Position numbers and translations under genes: made by a program. From positions 248,001-312,000 of the forward strand of contig NZ_LNJZ01000009.1 of assembly GCF_002866065.1 (NCBI RefSeq): a stretch of DNA of 64,000 nt, given 5' to 3'. Below, piece by piece: positions 37,793 to 51,090 of the stretch (its first letter is position 1; each line of letters begins with the position of its first letter). This DNA comes from Thiopseudomonas denitrificans. GTDB taxonomy: Bacteria > Pseudomonadota > Gammaproteobacteria > Pseudomonadales > Pseudomonadaceae. The notes under the pieces are model-generated. The model was not told the origin of the DNA and did not search any database. It saw only the letters and a program-made list of their open reading frames with translations.

Positions 37793-37830
37793 AAAAAGGG
37801 GTCAGGTACAAATGTACCTGACCCCTTTTT
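37793..37830. terminator. Perfect 18-bp palindrome, terminator shared with htpG
   Basis: AAAAAGGGGTCAGGTACA is followed by AA and then its exact complement. The A and T flanks allow termination from both sides, so it can end htpG. The GGGGTCAGGTAC core resembles palindromes found near REP-type transposases in other Proteobacteria, from memory only. Confidence 0.75.
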
Positions 37831-37851
37831 CATTCGGCCTGGAACTTGCGA

Positions 37852-39753
37852 TCAGCCGGCCATTTCCACCAGCAGCTTGTTCAGGCGCTGCACATAGGCG
37901 GCAGGGTCCTTGATACTGTCACCGGCGGCCAGTGCGGCCTGGTCAAACAGGATCAGCGCCAGATCGGCAAAGCGGTCTTCGTCGGCTTCGTTGTCCAGCT
38001 TTTCCAGCAGCGGGTGTGTCGGGTTGAACTCGAACACCGGCTTGGACTCGGGCACCTTCTGGCCGCTGGCTTCGAGAATCTGGCGCATTTGCAGGCCCAG
38101 ATCCTGCTCGCCAATGGCGAGAATGGCCGGTGAGTCGGTCAGGCGGTGGGAAACGCGCACATCAGACACCTGCTCCAGCAGCACGGCATTCAGGCGCTCG
38201 ACCAGAGCCTGTTTATCCTTGGCGATTTCCTCCTGGGCCTTCTTGTCTTCTTCGCTGTCCAGCTCGCCTAGATCCAGATCGCCACGGGCCACGTCAACCA
38301 GCTGCTTGCCGTCAAACTCGGTCAGGTAGCTCATCATCCACTCGTCGATGCGGTCGGACAGCAGCAGCACCTCGATGCCCTTCTTGCGGAACACTTCCAG
38401 GTGCGGGCTGTTCTTGATGTGGTCGTAGCTGTCGCCGGTCAGGTAGTAGATCTTGTCCTGGCCTTCCTGCAAGCGGCTCACATAGTCGGCCAGCGCAATG
38501 TTCTGGGTACCGTCGGTGCCATGGGTGGAAGCAAAGCGCAGCAGGCCGGCGATCTTTTCCTTGTTGGCAAAGTCTTCCGCCGGGCCTTCTTTCAGCACCT
38601 GGCCGAAGGCATCCCACACCTTGGCGTAGTTTTCGGCATCGTTTTTGGCCATTTTCTCCAGCATGTCCAGCGCACGCTTGGTCAGCGCGGTTTTCATGCT
38701 GTCGATCACCGGGTCTTTTTGCAGGATTTCACGCGACACGTTCAGCGACAGGTCGTTGGAATCGACCACTCCCTTGATGAAGCGCAGGTACAGCGGCAGG
38801 AACTCGTCGGCCTGATCCATGATGAACACGCGTTGCACATACAGCTTCAGACCGCGCGGCGCTTCACGATGGTAGAGGTCGAACGGCGCACGGCCCGGCA
38901 CATACAGCAGCGAGGTGTATTCCAGCTTGCCTTCGACCTTGTTGTGGCTCCAGGCCAGCGGATCGTCGAAGTCGTGGGCAACATGCTTGTAGAATTCCTT
39001 GTATTCCTCGTCCTTCACTTCGGTACGCGGACGGGTCCACAGGGCGCTGGCACGGTTGACCACTTCCCACTCGGCTTCCGCAGGTGCTTCTTCTTCGCCG
39101 TGATGTTCTTTCGGCAATTCGATCGGCAACGCCACATGGTCGGAATACTTGGTGATGACATTACGCAGGCGCCAGCCGTCGGCAAATTCCTTCTCGTCAT
39201 CCTTCAGGTGCAGCACGATACGGCTGCCGCGCTCTGGCTTGTTGATGGTTTCGATATCGAATTCGCCTTCGCCCTCGGACGACCAGAGCACGCCCTCTTC
39301 GGCGCTCAGGCCGGCACGGCGGGTAAAGACTTCAACTTTTTTCGCCACAATAAAGGCAGAGTAAAAACCGACACCGAACTGGCCGATCAGCTGGGAGTCC
39401 TTTTTCTGGTCGCCGGTCAGCTGCTGCATGAATTCGGCAGTGCCGGACTTGGCGATGGTGCCCAGATGCGACAACACTTCGTCACGGCTCATGCCGATGG
39501 CGTTGTCTTCGATGGTCAGGGTGTTGGCGTCCTTGTCGAAGCTGATGCGGATTTTCAGCTCCGGGTCCTTCTCCAGCAGCTCGGGATTGGCCAGCGCTTC
39601 AAAGCGCAGCTTGTCGGCGGCATCCGAGGCGTTGGATACCAGCTCGCGCAGGAAGATTTCCTTGTTGGAGTACAGGGAGTGGATCATCAGGTGCAGCAGC
39701 TGTTTGACTTCGGTCTGAAAGCCCAGGGTTTCTTTTTGGGTTGTTGCGGTCAT
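37852..39753 (-). CDS. htpG: Chaperone HtpG (Hsp90)
   Basis: HtpG is the bacterial Hsp90. The 633-residue protein has the N-terminal ATPase domain with [34 protein letters not shown] and [13 protein letters not shown], then the middle domain ([25 protein letters not shown]) and the C-terminal dimerisation domain. The frame is open upstream to 39792, but [20 protein letters not shown] is the family start, with GGAGAAA before it. A sigma-32 promoter lies upstream. Confidence 0.97.
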   Translation of the reverse strand: MTATTQKETLGFQTEVKQLLHLMIHSLYSNKEIFLRELVSNASDAADKLRFEALANPELLEKDPELKIRISFDKDANTLTIEDNAIGMSRDEVLSHLGTIAKSGTAEFMQQLTGDQKKDSQLIGQFGVGFYSAFIVAKKVEVFTRRAGLSAEEGVLWSSEGEGEFDIETINKPERGSRIVLHLKDDEKEFADGWRLRNVITKYSDHVALPIELPKEHHGEEEAPAEAEWEVVNRASALWTRPRTEVKDEEYKEFYKHVAHDFDDPLAWSHNKVEGKLEYTSLLYVPGRAPFDLYHREAPRGLKLYVQRVFIMDQADEFLPLYLRFIKGVVDSNDLSLNVSREILQKDPVIDSMKTALTKRALDMLEKMAKNDAENYAKVWDAFGQVLKEGPAEDFANKEKIAGLLRFASTHGTDGTQNIALADYVSRLQEGQDKIYYLTGDSYDHIKNSPHLEVFRKKGIEVLLLSDRIDEWMMSYLTEFDGKQLVDVARGDLDLGELDSEEDKKAQEEIAKDKQALVERLNAVLLEQVSDVRVSHRLTDSPAILAIGEQDLGLQMRQILEASGQKVPESKPVFEFNPTHPLLEKLDNEADEDRFADLALILFDQAALAAGDSIKDPAAYVQRLNKLLVEMAG

Positions 39754-39801
39754 TGGTTTCTCCACACGACAAACAATGGAATAAAAAGGCAATGTTTGAT
39801 C

Positions 39802-39830
39802 ATGTGGGGACAGCCGGGCCTGATTTCAAG
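39802..39830 (-). promoter_or_regulatory. Sigma-32 heat-shock promoter of htpG
   Basis: On the minus strand CTTGAA (39830-39825), 15 bp and CCCCACAT (39809-39802) fit the sigma-32 consensus with one mismatch in the -10. The leader to the ATG is about 40 nt. Confidence 0.75.
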
Positions 39831-39861
39831 GGAGCTAGCCGGGCGAAGGACGCCGGCCGGG

Positions 39862-41280
39862 TCAAACAATCACCTGGCGGACAGGTGCGGCGGCGGCCGG
39901 CTCGGTCAGGATATCGGCGAGCTTCTGCAGGGCAACGGTCAGGCTGGCCTGGTCACGGGCACCGCCCAGCGAAACACGCAGACCGTGCACATCCCTCGCC
40001 TCGGAACAGAAGGCTTCGGAGCCGGCGACACCCAGTCCCTGCTCTTGCGCGACCTGCAACAAACGCCGGGGTTGTTGCCATTGCGGCAGTGACAACCACA
40101 GATGCAGGCCATTCGAATGGGCATGCCGGATACCGAGCAGCAAACGGGCAGCCAGTGCCTGCCGGCGTGACAGCTCCTCGCGTACCCGGTTCAGCATGTC
40201 TTGTGCCATGCCGGTACGAATCCAGCTGGTGGACATGGACACCGCTCCCTGCTGGGCCATCAGCATCATGCCGCGCAAGGCTTCCAGCACGGGATCTGCG
40301 TGCTGTCCTTCCGGCATCAGGATATAGGCGGTGCGCAACCCCGGTGCCAGACATTTGGACAGGGTCGAGATGTAGTACACCGGCGCATCACCGGCAGAGC
40401 CGGCCAGACTGGCAATCGGTGCCGGCGCATCGCCAGCCAGAAGCCAGTAAGGGTCATCCTCGATCACGGCAATGGAATAGCGGCAGGCAATCGCATAGAT
40501 CGCCGCACGACGCTGCGCCGACATGGTGGTCGCGGTCGGGTTCTGTATGGTGGGCACGACATAGATCAGCCGGGGCTTGTCTGTTTTGCACACCTGCTCC
40601 AGCGCTTCCGGAATCATGCCTTCGTCGTCCATGGCCACCGCAATCACCTTGCGCTGCATGACACGGCAGGCTGCCAGCAGCCCCGGATAGGTCAGGCTTT
40701 CGGCAGCAACGGCATCGCCGGGCTGTGAATAGGCCAGCAGCAGCGCACTGATCGCCGCCTGGGCACCGGCACAGACCAGAAAACGCTCATGGGCCATCTG
40801 TCCGAACGCCGGTTCCAGCCACTGGGCAGCAGCTTCTCGGTCCAGGCGCGAGCCGGCTCCGACGTGGTAGCTCATCAGGCTGCCATCGCCCAGCTGGCCT
40901 TTCAGGTGCGACAGGCCGCTTTGCATCAGCCGGACAAAATCCGTATCACCGAGCAATGGCGGGATATTCATGCTCAGGTCAACCGTTTCCGCCCGGTCAG
41001 ACAGGGGGCTGGAAATGAAGGTGCCGCTGGCACCCTGGGCATTCAGCAGGCCGGCGGCACGGACCTCGTTGTAAGCGCGGGTGATGGTGGTCAGGTCCAC
41101 ACCCAGCTGCCGCGCCAGTTCCCGTTGTGGTGGCAAACGATCGCCGGTGCGCAGCTGACCGTCTTCCACCGCGTGAATGATCATGCGGGCGATCTGGGCA
41201 TAACGCGGGCCGCTGCCCTCTTTCAGGGGGCGTATCCAGCGATCATGTTCACTCGGGGCTTCTCTGTTATCTGGGGACAT
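39862..41280 (-). CDS. MocR/PdxR-type GntR family regulator with aminotransferase domain
   Basis: The 472-residue protein has a winged-helix GntR domain (about 25-90: GDRLPPQRELARQLGVDLTTITRAYNEV) and a fold-type I aminotransferase domain (about 120-470). The PLP-binding lysine sits in STLSKCLAPGLR, with VPTIQNPTATTMS and IEDDPYWLL before it. Such proteins sense PLP or amino acids and control vitamin B6, GABA or taurine genes. The target is not evident: the convergent and downstream genes are unrelated. AAGG lies 8 bases before the ATG at 41280. A widely spaced inverted repeat upstream may be its operator. Confidence 0.9.
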   Translation of the reverse strand: MSPDNREAPSEHDRWIRPLKEGSGPRYAQIARMIIHAVEDGQLRTGDRLPPQRELARQLGVDLTTITRAYNEVRAAGLLNAQGASGTFISSPLSDRAETVDLSMNIPPLLGDTDFVRLMQSGLSHLKGQLGDGSLMSYHVGAGSRLDREAAAQWLEPAFGQMAHERFLVCAGAQAAISALLLAYSQPGDAVAAESLTYPGLLAACRVMQRKVIAVAMDDEGMIPEALEQVCKTDKPRLIYVVPTIQNPTATTMSAQRRAAIYAIACRYSIAVIEDDPYWLLAGDAPAPIASLAGSAGDAPVYYISTLSKCLAPGLRTAYILMPEGQHADPVLEALRGMMLMAQQGAVSMSTSWIRTGMAQDMLNRVREELSRRQALAARLLLGIRHAHSNGLHLWLSLPQWQQPRRLLQVAQEQGLGVAGSEAFCSEARDVHGLRVSLGGARDQASLTVALQKLADILTEPAAAAPVRQVIV

Positions 41281-41300
41281 TGGCGTGCCTTGTTTCAATG

Positions 41301-41440
41301 GATCCATACAATGGCATCATATAGGAAAACGCACAGCTTTTCGGCCTTATCCGTGTATGGGGCCAAAAGACCGGGATCAATGGAGGCAGGAATTACATAA
41401 CAATTTTTTGTCTGCAAACAGATTGCAATATGTATGGATC
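41301..41440. promoter_or_regulatory. Inverted repeat pair upstream of the MocR gene
   Basis: GATCCATACA (41301-41310) and its exact complement TGTATGGATC (41431-41440) bracket the promoter region of the MocR-type gene. MocR proteins bind paired, well-spaced sites and often regulate themselves. Confidence 0.4.
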
Positions 41441-41560
41441 AAAACTTGCCTTGGGCAATGTTCAGGTAGCGTTTTCGAAAACAATGGCCAGCCACGGAAA
41501 AAGGCCGAACAGAAGGAAAGATAATGCAATGCCGGCGAGGAGACTGTCGCCGGCCCTGGC

Positions 41561-42556
41561 TCAGGGATTCAGCAGGAGAATCTGACTGACCTCATCCGGC
41601 ATCACGTGAAAAACGGCAAAGCCGGACTTTCCGACCCGCTGCCTGATCAGCAGCTCGCCTTCCTCGTTGATGCCCTGGAACTCGCCATCAAGCTGCCGGC
41701 CGGCGACGGTTTCCAGCGACATGGTGTGCCGCAGGTAGTTGTCCGGGCGGGTTAGCAGCTGCTCCAGAGCAAGCGGCTGGGCGCTTCCGGCCGACGTTGC
41801 CGGCAGTTCCGTGGCATCGGTTGCCCCGGTTTCCTGCGGTTGTGCCCGGTACCAGTCCGGATCGGTCTGCTCGTCGGCAGCACTCACATGAAAGTTGCCG
41901 CTGACCACGGTTGCCAGCCGTGAAGGCAATGACAGATACAACTGCCCGTCAACACCGGCGGGCTGGCGCTTCAAGTCCAGGCGCAGGGTGTAACCGCGCT
42001 GAATGCGGCGTGCCTGCGGCTGGGCGGTCTGGCCATCCTGCCAGAGCACTTCCACCATGGGCAGCAGGCCGCTGTCGGTGGGCAGGATGTCCAGCCGGAA
42101 CTCCTCGTCCAGCAACGCCGCGCCATGCGCCCTCAGGTCGATACGAAGTTCCTTGCTGGCAATGAAATCCTGGCCCTGGCGCAGGGTCAGTACGCCACGC
42201 TCCAGCAACACCTGTCCGGGCAGAAAACTCTGGCCCTGCAGCTGTCCCTGCAGCTGGCCGGCATCAACGGCCAATATCTGCTGTTCCGACCACTGCCCGT
42301 GCAACAGGCGCTCCAGTTGTTGCGGGTCGGCTTGCCACAATTGCCACAACCCGCTGCCCAGCAACCCGAGGCCGGCCAGCTGTACCAGCAACGGCAACAA
42401 CGCATGGCGCAGGTTGAGCAGGCCGGACAGCAGCGCCAGCGGCGGCAGCACGCCGGTCAGCGCCCAGAACCAATGGATACGCGCACTGCGCAACCAGAGC
42501 CAGAGCCAGCCTAGAACAGCCAGCAATGCGCCACCCAGAATCAATAATGCAGTCAT
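41561..42556 (-). CDS. Uncharacterised membrane-anchored protein
   Basis: I do not recognise this 331-residue protein. It has two or three hydrophobic N-terminal helices (about 2-22, 30-47 and 52-72), then a long soluble part rich in beta-like segments (about 85-225), a low-complexity Thr/Ala/Pro stretch (about 232-260), and a C-terminal segment (SLETVAGRQLDGEFQGINEE and RVGKSGFAVFHVMPDEV) resembling a short beta domain. It lies 20 bp downstream of brnQ on the same strand, so they may be co-transcribed. Codon use is ordinary. Confidence 0.7.
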   Translation of the reverse strand: MTALLILGGALLAVLGWLWLWLRSARIHWFWALTGVLPPLALLSGLLNLRHALLPLLVQLAGLGLLGSGLWQLWQADPQQLERLLHGQWSEQQILAVDAGQLQGQLQGQSFLPGQVLLERGVLTLRQGQDFIASKELRIDLRAHGAALLDEEFRLDILPTDSGLLPMVEVLWQDGQTAQPQARRIQRGYTLRLDLKRQPAGVDGQLYLSLPSRLATVVSGNFHVSAADEQTDPDWYRAQPQETGATDATELPATSAGSAQPLALEQLLTRPDNYLRHTMSLETVAGRQLDGEFQGINEEGELLIRQRVGKSGFAVFHVMPDEVSQILLLNP

Positions 42557-42576
42557 GTCTCAGCCCGCTTCCAGAA

Positions 42577-43881
42577 TCAATTGCCGTGAAGTCTGTGTTG
42601 CCAGCGATCACGTACCGTCATACCCAGCAGCACCACGGCAACCGGCAATACCCAGCCCATCTGCTGTTCTGCCAATGGCAAGAACCCGAGCAGGCCGGAC
42701 AGGGCGGAAAAGCCGGTCGCCGTCAGTCCATCCAGAGCACCAAATACCAGCGCGACAGCCATGCAGGCACGGAACACCGGTTGCGGGTCATGCCACAGTT
42801 TTTGTGCCAGACTGAGCAGCACCAGCACGATGGCCAACGGATATAGCCCCACCAGCACAGGCACCGAGACCTTGATCAGCTGGGTCAGGCCCTGGTTGGA
42901 CACCAGCCAGCTGAACAGGGTAAAGAACAACACCGTACGGCGGTAGCGGATGCCCCACAGTTGCTCGAAGTATTCCCCGCACGCCACCAGCAATCCGGTT
43001 GCCGTGGTCAGGCAGGCCAGCGTTATCACCACGCCGAGCAACAGGCTGCCGGGCACGCCAAAGGCATTCTGCACATAGGCAGCCAGCACCTGGCCACCGT
43101 TGGTTGCATCAGCGGCAACGGCATGACTGGTGGCTCCCAGATAGAACAGTGAAACATACACCAACGACAGTCCGGTTGCCGCAATGATGCCGGCCTGGAT
43201 CGAGTGGCGGGTGATTTTTGACAGCTCCGTCACACCCTGGGTGCGAATTGCAGCAGCAATCACCACGCCGAACACCAGTGCGCCCAGCGCATCCATGGTC
43301 AGATAACCATCGAGAAAACCGCTACTGAGCGGAGCGGCGCTGTAGGGCAGCTGCCCCGGGCCGGGCGCTCCGGCCGGTTTGAACACGGCCGCCAGACCGA
43401 GCAATACCAGAGCCAGCAGCAGTACGGGAGTGATCAGCTGACCGATGCGCTCAAGGATCTTGCCGGGGTTGAATGCCAGGTAAAGCACCACTGCAAAGTA
43501 CAGGCTGCTGTACACCAGTAATACCCGCCAGTTGTGCTCGACAAAGGAGCCCAGCGCAATTTCATACGACACTACGGCAGTACGTGGCGTGGCAAACAGC
43601 GGCCCGATGGCCAGATACACGGCAATCGCAAAAATCGTCCCCGCCACCTTGCCCAGAGGCAGGGTCAGGGTTTGCAGGCCGCCACCGACACGGGCCAGCG
43701 CCACGACCGTCAGTAACGGCAGACCGACTCCGGTGAGCAGAAAACCCAGGGTGACCCGCCACAGGTGTTCACCCGACTGCAAGCCGGCCGCTGCCGGAAA
43801 GATGATATTGCCCGCGCCCAAGAACAATGCAAAGGTCATAAACCCAAGCGCCATGATTTGGGTTTTGCCCAGCCCTTTCAT
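42577..43881 (-). CDS. brnQ: Branched-chain amino acid transporter BrnQ (LIVCS family)
   Basis: BrnQ carries leucine, isoleucine and valine inward with sodium or protons. The 434-residue protein has about 12 helices. It opens ALGFMTFALFLGAGNIIFPAAAG, the family signature, followed by GFLLTGVGLPLLTVVALA and the region GLLVACGEYF in the middle. It is the first gene of a likely two-gene unit with the unknown protein at 41561. Confidence 0.93.
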   Translation of the reverse strand: MKGLGKTQIMALGFMTFALFLGAGNIIFPAAAGLQSGEHLWRVTLGFLLTGVGLPLLTVVALARVGGGLQTLTLPLGKVAGTIFAIAVYLAIGPLFATPRTAVVSYEIALGSFVEHNWRVLLVYSSLYFAVVLYLAFNPGKILERIGQLITPVLLLALVLLGLAAVFKPAGAPGPGQLPYSAAPLSSGFLDGYLTMDALGALVFGVVIAAAIRTQGVTELSKITRHSIQAGIIAATGLSLVYVSLFYLGATSHAVAADATNGGQVLAAYVQNAFGVPGSLLLGVVITLACLTTATGLLVACGEYFEQLWGIRYRRTVLFFTLFSWLVSNQGLTQLIKVSVPVLVGLYPLAIVLVLLSLAQKLWHDPQPVFRACMAVALVFGALDGLTATGFSALSGLLGFLPLAEQQMGWVLPVAVVLLGMTVRDRWQHRLHGN

Positions 43882-44137
43882 TCAGAAACTTCCGTAAAAA
43901 TCAAAGACGGGCATTGTACAGTTTTGTATCGCGCCCTGCTGCGGTTCTGTGTATTGGTGCTGATGTAAATCACACCGAATTGATTTGAATCGCCGGCTCA
44001 CGGATTGTGCTGCCACCTGGCTGCAAAAAGGCCTTCTTCGCCCAAAACAATGAGACACACTTCACACTTTGTCACAAAGGTGTAACCGTTGCTCCCTACA
44101 CTTTTCGGCATGCCAATCATCACTTGATGGAGTACCA

Positions 44138-45796
44138 ATGCTGAACCGTTTAAAAATTCCGGCCCGTCTGGTACTGCTGGGCGGCGTACCCATGACTGGA
44201 CTGGTGCTGGTGTTGCTGCTGTCATTTCAGGTATCAGTCAGCAAAGACCGGTTGTTTGACCAGCTGTACCAGGACCACCTGCTGGTCTTGAACGATATCT
44301 TGCTGGTGCAACGCCTGCTGCAACAAAGCGCACTGGATGAGATACGCCTATACCGTACCGGCTGGGCCAGCGCCGACAGCACCGTGGCCAGCGTCAAAGC
44401 CACGCTTGAACAGGCCAGCCAGCACTGGCTCGCCTATCAGCAGGCACGTACAGATGCCGATTCCGAACTGGACCGGCAGGCAGACCTCGAGTTTGCCGAT
44501 GCGCTTGCCCTGTATCACGACTGGTTGCAGCCCGTGGGCAGTGATGCGCTGAATATTCGCATTCTCAACGACTCCACCTTCAACCATGAAATCAGCGAGC
44601 GTCTGGACAGTTACGACCAGACGCTGAACCGGCTGATTCAACACCAGCTGGATGCAGCCACCCTGGTACAAAATGAAGCTGCCACCCTGACCGGGGTTCT
44701 GGCACAGGGCTATGTATATGGCGGCAGCCTGCTGGTGCTTGGTTCCTTGCTGTTGGCCTGGCGCATCCAGCGATCGATCCAGCATCCGCTCCATCGATTG
44801 CGCAACCTGATTCTGACCGTTGAAAGCAACTCCGACCTTCGCCTGCGGGCCGAACCGGTTGGCAATGACGAGGTTGCCGAGACTGCTGCCGCACTCAATG
44901 CTTTACTTGGCCACTTCCAGCAACTGATTCACAGCCTGGAGCAAAACGCCGGCACCCTCAGCGGCCACGCCGTCCGGGCACAAACCATCAGCGAACAGGT
45001 GAGTCTCAGCAGCCGGCAACAAAATGCCGAAGCAGGACGGATGAAGGTGTCAATCAACGAGATGTCGCTGGCCATTGATCAGGTTGCAACCCGCTCCGGC
45101 GATGCGGCCAGCCTGGCCAATGAAGCTGACAGTCTCTGCCAGAAAGGCGTACAACGGGTCGGCGATAGCATGCACACCATCGAAAGCCTTGCCCGGCACA
45201 TCGACAGCACCAGCGATATCATCACTGCCCTGCACAGCCACTCGATCGATATTAGCGGGGTACTGGAAGTGGTGCAGTCGGTAGCCGAACAAATCAACCT
45301 GCTGGCCCTGAATGCCGCGATCGAGGCGGCACGGGCCGGAGCTGCCGGCCGGGGGTTTGCCGTGGTGGCTGGCGAAGTACGCAACCTGTCCAGAAGCACA
45401 GCAGCTTCGATCGCCTCCATTCAGACACTGGTCGAGCAGCTGCAAACACAAGCCGGGCTGGCCACCGGAGCCATGCTCGAAGCCCGAGAACAGGCACAGA
45501 ACAGTGTCGGCTTTGCCATTAGCTCCAACCAGACTCTGCAAGATATCCGCAACGCAGTGCAGGAAATTGCCCGTTTAAACGGCAGCATTTCCATCGCCAC
45601 AGAGCAGCAGCAGTCTGCAGTTACCGGAAACCTTGATGGTATCGAAGCGCTTAACCGCTCGGTTGGCCAGCTTGACCTTGACGCCAGCGAGTCCCTGCGC
45701 ATCAGTCAGGAACTGGCCGGACTGGCCGGCTCGTTACGTGCCAATGTACGCCAATACCACACGCATGCCGAACCGGCAGTCCGGGATGCGTCTTGA
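44138..45796 (+). CDS. Methyl-accepting chemotaxis protein
   Basis: This 552-residue chemoreceptor has two membrane helices (about 13-33 and 215-235) framing a periplasmic domain of about 180 residues. The helical pattern suggests a four-helix-bundle sensor whose ligand cannot be named. A HAMP region follows (about 236-290), then the signalling domain with the hairpin tip [20 protein letters not shown] and [15 protein letters not shown]. The tip has small changes from the consensus (EVRNLSRST for EVRKLAERT-like). GGAG lies six bases before the ATG at 44138. No che genes are adjacent. No CheR-docking pentapeptide is seen at the C-terminus. Confidence 0.93.
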   Translation: MLNRLKIPARLVLLGGVPMTGLVLVLLLSFQVSVSKDRLFDQLYQDHLLVLNDILLVQRLLQQSALDEIRLYRTGWASADSTVASVKATLEQASQHWLAYQQARTDADSELDRQADLEFADALALYHDWLQPVGSDALNIRILNDSTFNHEISERLDSYDQTLNRLIQHQLDAATLVQNEAATLTGVLAQGYVYGGSLLVLGSLLLAWRIQRSIQHPLHRLRNLILTVESNSDLRLRAEPVGNDEVAETAAALNALLGHFQQLIHSLEQNAGTLSGHAVRAQTISEQVSLSSRQQNAEAGRMKVSINEMSLAIDQVATRSGDAASLANEADSLCQKGVQRVGDSMHTIESLARHIDSTSDIITALHSHSIDISGVLEVVQSVAEQINLLALNAAIEAARAGAAGRGFAVVAGEVRNLSRSTAASIASIQTLVEQLQTQAGLATGAMLEAREQAQNSVGFAISSNQTLQDIRNAVQEIARLNGSISIATEQQQSAVTGNLDGIEALNRSVGQLDLDASESLRISQELAGLAGSLRANVRQYHTHAEPAVRDAS

Positions 45797-45942
45797 ACAC
45801 GAAAAGGCATTGACCGGGGGGCTTCAAGCGGGGTGTTGCCCGCACACTGGCCGGGCTCGCCCGTCCGGTTAATAGCCAGGTGACTGCCGGCGGCATCGAG
45901 GCATCCGGTGAACAGTGGACGCTATGCGCTACTGGTGTTGCC

Positions 45943-45962
45943 CGGCCTGTACCCAGGCCGGA
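45943..45962. terminator. Hairpin downstream of sucD
   Basis: CCGGCCTG pairs with CAGGCCGG around a short loop, between the chemoreceptor gene and the convergent sucD. There is no T run. Confidence 0.4.
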
Positions 45963-46019
45963 ACATTACCAGCATCAGCTGCCCTGCCCCTGTAACCCAT
46001 ACCGGCACTTGCTATCCGG

Positions 46020-46895
46020 TCAACGCCAGCCGGTCATTTCTGCCAGCGCCTGGCCGATGTCGGTCAGGGAGCGCACGGTGCGCACCCCGGCGGCTTCCAG
46101 TGCGGCAAACTTCTCGCTTGCGGTACCCTTGCCACCGGCAATGATCGCCCCGGCATGGCCCATGCGTTTGCCCGGCGGTGCGGTCACACCGGCGATGTAG
46201 GCCACCACCGGTTTGGTCACATGCTGCCTGATGTAGTCGGCGGCCTCTTCTTCAGCAGTACCGCCGATCTCGCCGATCATGACAATGGCTTCGGTTTGCG
46301 GATCTGCCTGAAACAGGCTGATGATGTCGATGAAGCTGCTGCCGGGGATCGGATCACCGCCGATACCGACACAGGTCGACTGGCCAAAACCGGCATCGGT
46401 GGTCTGCTTGACCGCTTCATAGGTCAGTGTGCCGGAACGCGACACGATGCCGACCTTGCCGGGCAGATGTATCGGCCCCGGCTGGATGCCGATCTTGCAT
46501 TCACCGGGGGTGATGATGCCGGGACAGTTCGGACCGATCAGGCGCACGCCCAGCTCGTCACAGGCCGCCTTGGCCAGCAACATGTCCTGTACCGGTATGC
46601 CTTCGGTGATGCAGACAATCAGGGGAATGCCGGCAAAGGCTGCTTCAAGAATCGAGTCCTTGCAGAAGGCCGCCGGCACGTAGATCACCGTGGCATTGGC
46701 ACCGGTGGCGGCAACCGCCTCCTCCACCGTGTTGAATACCGGCAGGCCCAGGTGCGTGGTGCCGCCCTTGCCGGGAGTCACACCGCCAACCATGTGGGTG
46801 CCGTACTCGATCGCCTGCTGTGAATGGAAAGTGCCCTGGGTGCCGGTGAAACCCTGGCAGATGACCTTGGTGTCCTTGTTGACCAGAATGCTCAT
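46020..46895 (-). CDS. sucD: Succinyl-CoA ligase, alpha subunit
   Basis: SucD forms the CoA-binding, phosphohistidine-carrying subunit of succinyl-CoA synthetase. The 291-residue sequence has [15 protein letters not shown] near the N-terminus for CoA binding, [29 protein letters not shown], and the active-site histidine in [11 protein letters not shown] near residue 245. The ATG overlaps the sucC stop (ATGA), showing coupling. A longer open frame upstream is a shadow of sucC. Confidence 0.97.
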   Translation of the reverse strand: MSILVNKDTKVICQGFTGTQGTFHSQQAIEYGTHMVGGVTPGKGGTTHLGLPVFNTVEEAVAATGANATVIYVPAAFCKDSILEAAFAGIPLIVCITEGIPVQDMLLAKAACDELGVRLIGPNCPGIITPGECKIGIQPGPIHLPGKVGIVSRSGTLTYEAVKQTTDAGFGQSTCVGIGGDPIPGSSFIDIISLFQADPQTEAIVMIGEIGGTAEEEAADYIRQHVTKPVVAYIAGVTAPPGKRMGHAGAIIAGGKGTASEKFAALEAAGVRTVRSLTDIGQALAEMTGWR

Positions 46896-48061
46896 GCCTT
46901 GCCCTCCGCTGCTGCGACCACCAGTTTTGCCGCCTCGTCCAGGCTCGGCGCCGGGATGGTGTTGAGTCCGCTGGCCGCCAGCAGTGCGGCACCTTCCGCG
47001 GCGCGGTTGCCCTCCAGCCGGACCACCACCGGTACCTGTACGCCGACTTCTTTCACTGCGGCGATGATGCCTTCGGCGATCATGTCGCAACGCACGATGC
47101 CGCCGAAGATGTTGACCAGCACCGCCCTCACCTTGTCATCCTCAAGGATGATCTTGAAAGCCTCCGATACCCGGCCGGTGGTGGTGCCACCACCAACATC
47201 GAGGAAGTTGGCCGGCTGGCCGCCGTACAGACTGACCATGTCCATGGTGCCCATGGCCAGCCCGGCACCATTGACCATGCAGCCGATGTTGCCGTCGAGT
47301 GCCACATAGTTGAGCTCGAACTTGGCCGCCTGGGCCTCGCGCGGGTCTTCCTGGGTAACATCACGCAGTGCTCGCAAGTCGGGGTGGCGATACAGGGCGT
47401 TGCCATCCACCGCCACCTTGGCATCCAGGCAATGCAGTTTGCCATTGGTGAGCACCACCAGCGGGTTGACTTCCAGCAGGCTAAGATCGTTTTCTACAAA
47501 CAGCTGGCACATCTTGACGAAAATATCGCTGAACTCACGCACCTGGCTGTCTTCCAGGCCCAGCTTGTAGGCCAGCGCACGGCCCTGGAACGGCTGCGCA
47601 CCCACTAGCGGGTCAATGGCGGTGCGGAAGATCCTTTCCGGCGTTTGCCGCGCCACTTCTTCGATGTCCATGCCGCCCTCGGCGCTGGCCAGGAACATCA
47701 GCCGGCGGCTGCTGCGATCGACCAGCACGCTGAGGTAGAGTTCGCGCTCGAATTCGATGCAGGGTTCGACCAGCAGGCGGTTGACCGGCTGGCCCAGACT
47801 GTCGGTCTGGAATGACACCAGCCGCTCGCCCAGCCATTTCCGGGCGAATTCTGTGGCTTCATCCAGGCTGTGCACCATGCGCACACCGCCGGCCTTGCCG
47901 CGCCCACCGGCATGGACCTGGGTCTTGATGACCCAGCAGCCCTTGCCTAGTGTCTTGCAGGCATCCACCACCTCGTCGACGGTGGTACCGGTCAGGCCAA
48001 GGGTAACCGGCAGACCGTAGTCGGCAAACAGCTGCTTGGACTGGTATTCATGAAGATTCAT
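46892..48061 (-). CDS. sucC: Succinyl-CoA ligase, beta subunit
   Basis: SucC binds nucleotide and succinate. The 389-residue product begins [19 protein letters not shown]. It has the ATP-grasp segment [25 protein letters not shown], and [18 protein letters not shown] with [13 protein letters not shown]. Together with sucD it makes a separate two-gene unit: a terminator and a REP copy separate it from lpd upstream. Confidence 0.97.
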   Translation of the reverse strand: MNLHEYQSKQLFADYGLPVTLGLTGTTVDEVVDACKTLGKGCWVIKTQVHAGGRGKAGGVRMVHSLDEATEFARKWLGERLVSFQTDSLGQPVNRLLVEPCIEFERELYLSVLVDRSSRRLMFLASAEGGMDIEEVARQTPERIFRTAIDPLVGAQPFQGRALAYKLGLEDSQVREFSDIFVKMCQLFVENDLSLLEVNPLVVLTNGKLHCLDAKVAVDGNALYRHPDLRALRDVTQEDPREAQAAKFELNYVALDGNIGCMVNGAGLAMGTMDMVSLYGGQPANFLDVGGGTTTGRVSEAFKIILEDDKVRAVLVNIFGGIVRCDMIAEGIIAAVKEVGVQVPVVVRLEGNRAAEGAALLAASGLNTIPAPSLDEAAKLVVAAAEGKA

Positions 48062-48188
48062 GGGAGGGCTCCTGTTGTTCTTTTATGCCTGAGTTGTACT
48101 GGATACCGAGCGTACAGGCAAATGCTTTTGCGATTGCACTGCATGTCACAGTCGCCAGCCGGAGCCTGGTATGCAAACAGTGCCCAGT

Positions 48189-48211
48189 GTGCGAATGAAT
48201 TCGCACCTACA
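48189..48211. repeat. Single REP palindrome
   Basis: The core GTGCGAATGAATTCGCAC followed by CTACA is, over 23 bp, the exact reverse complement of the left arm of the REPIN at 4521-4543. It lies between lpd and sucC. Confidence 0.75.
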
Positions 48212-48271
48212 GGGGCGCAGCAAAACGTCGAACACGCGCAGCAAAACGCGAAATGACGATGGCGAGGCATA

Positions 48272-48302
48272 AAAAAACCGCCCCGGAGGGCGGTTTTCTT
48301 CA
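48272..48302 (-). terminator. Terminator of the sdh-sucAB-lpd transcript
   Basis: AAAACCGCC pairs with GGCGGTTTT around CCGGAG. Read on the minus strand it ends in a T run, and it lies immediately after the lpd stop. Confidence 0.8.
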
Positions 48303-48306
48303 AGCA

Positions 48307-51020
<2,714 letters not shown>

Positions 51021-51090
51021 GACTGTGTTTTCCTACTTGATTCGATACAAAAGACAAGAGCCGCACCCCGAAAGGGTGCAGCCATCAGCG

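Noticed and set aside
38401-40092. 563-codon plus-strand open frame opposite htpG
   Set aside because: Antisense shadow of a clear Hsp90 gene; no ribosome-binding site or domain.
43950-43975. Vfr/CRP site before the chemoreceptor gene
   Set aside because: TCACA is present but the other half-site has only three of five matches.
44040-44137. FliA (sigma-28) promoter of the chemoreceptor
   Set aside because: No TAAA-N15-GCCGATAA match with acceptable spacing.
45880-46200. 106-codon plus-strand frame overlapping the end of sucD
   Set aside because: Overlaps the 3' end of sucD on the opposite strand, with Pro/Ala/Arg-rich shadow composition.
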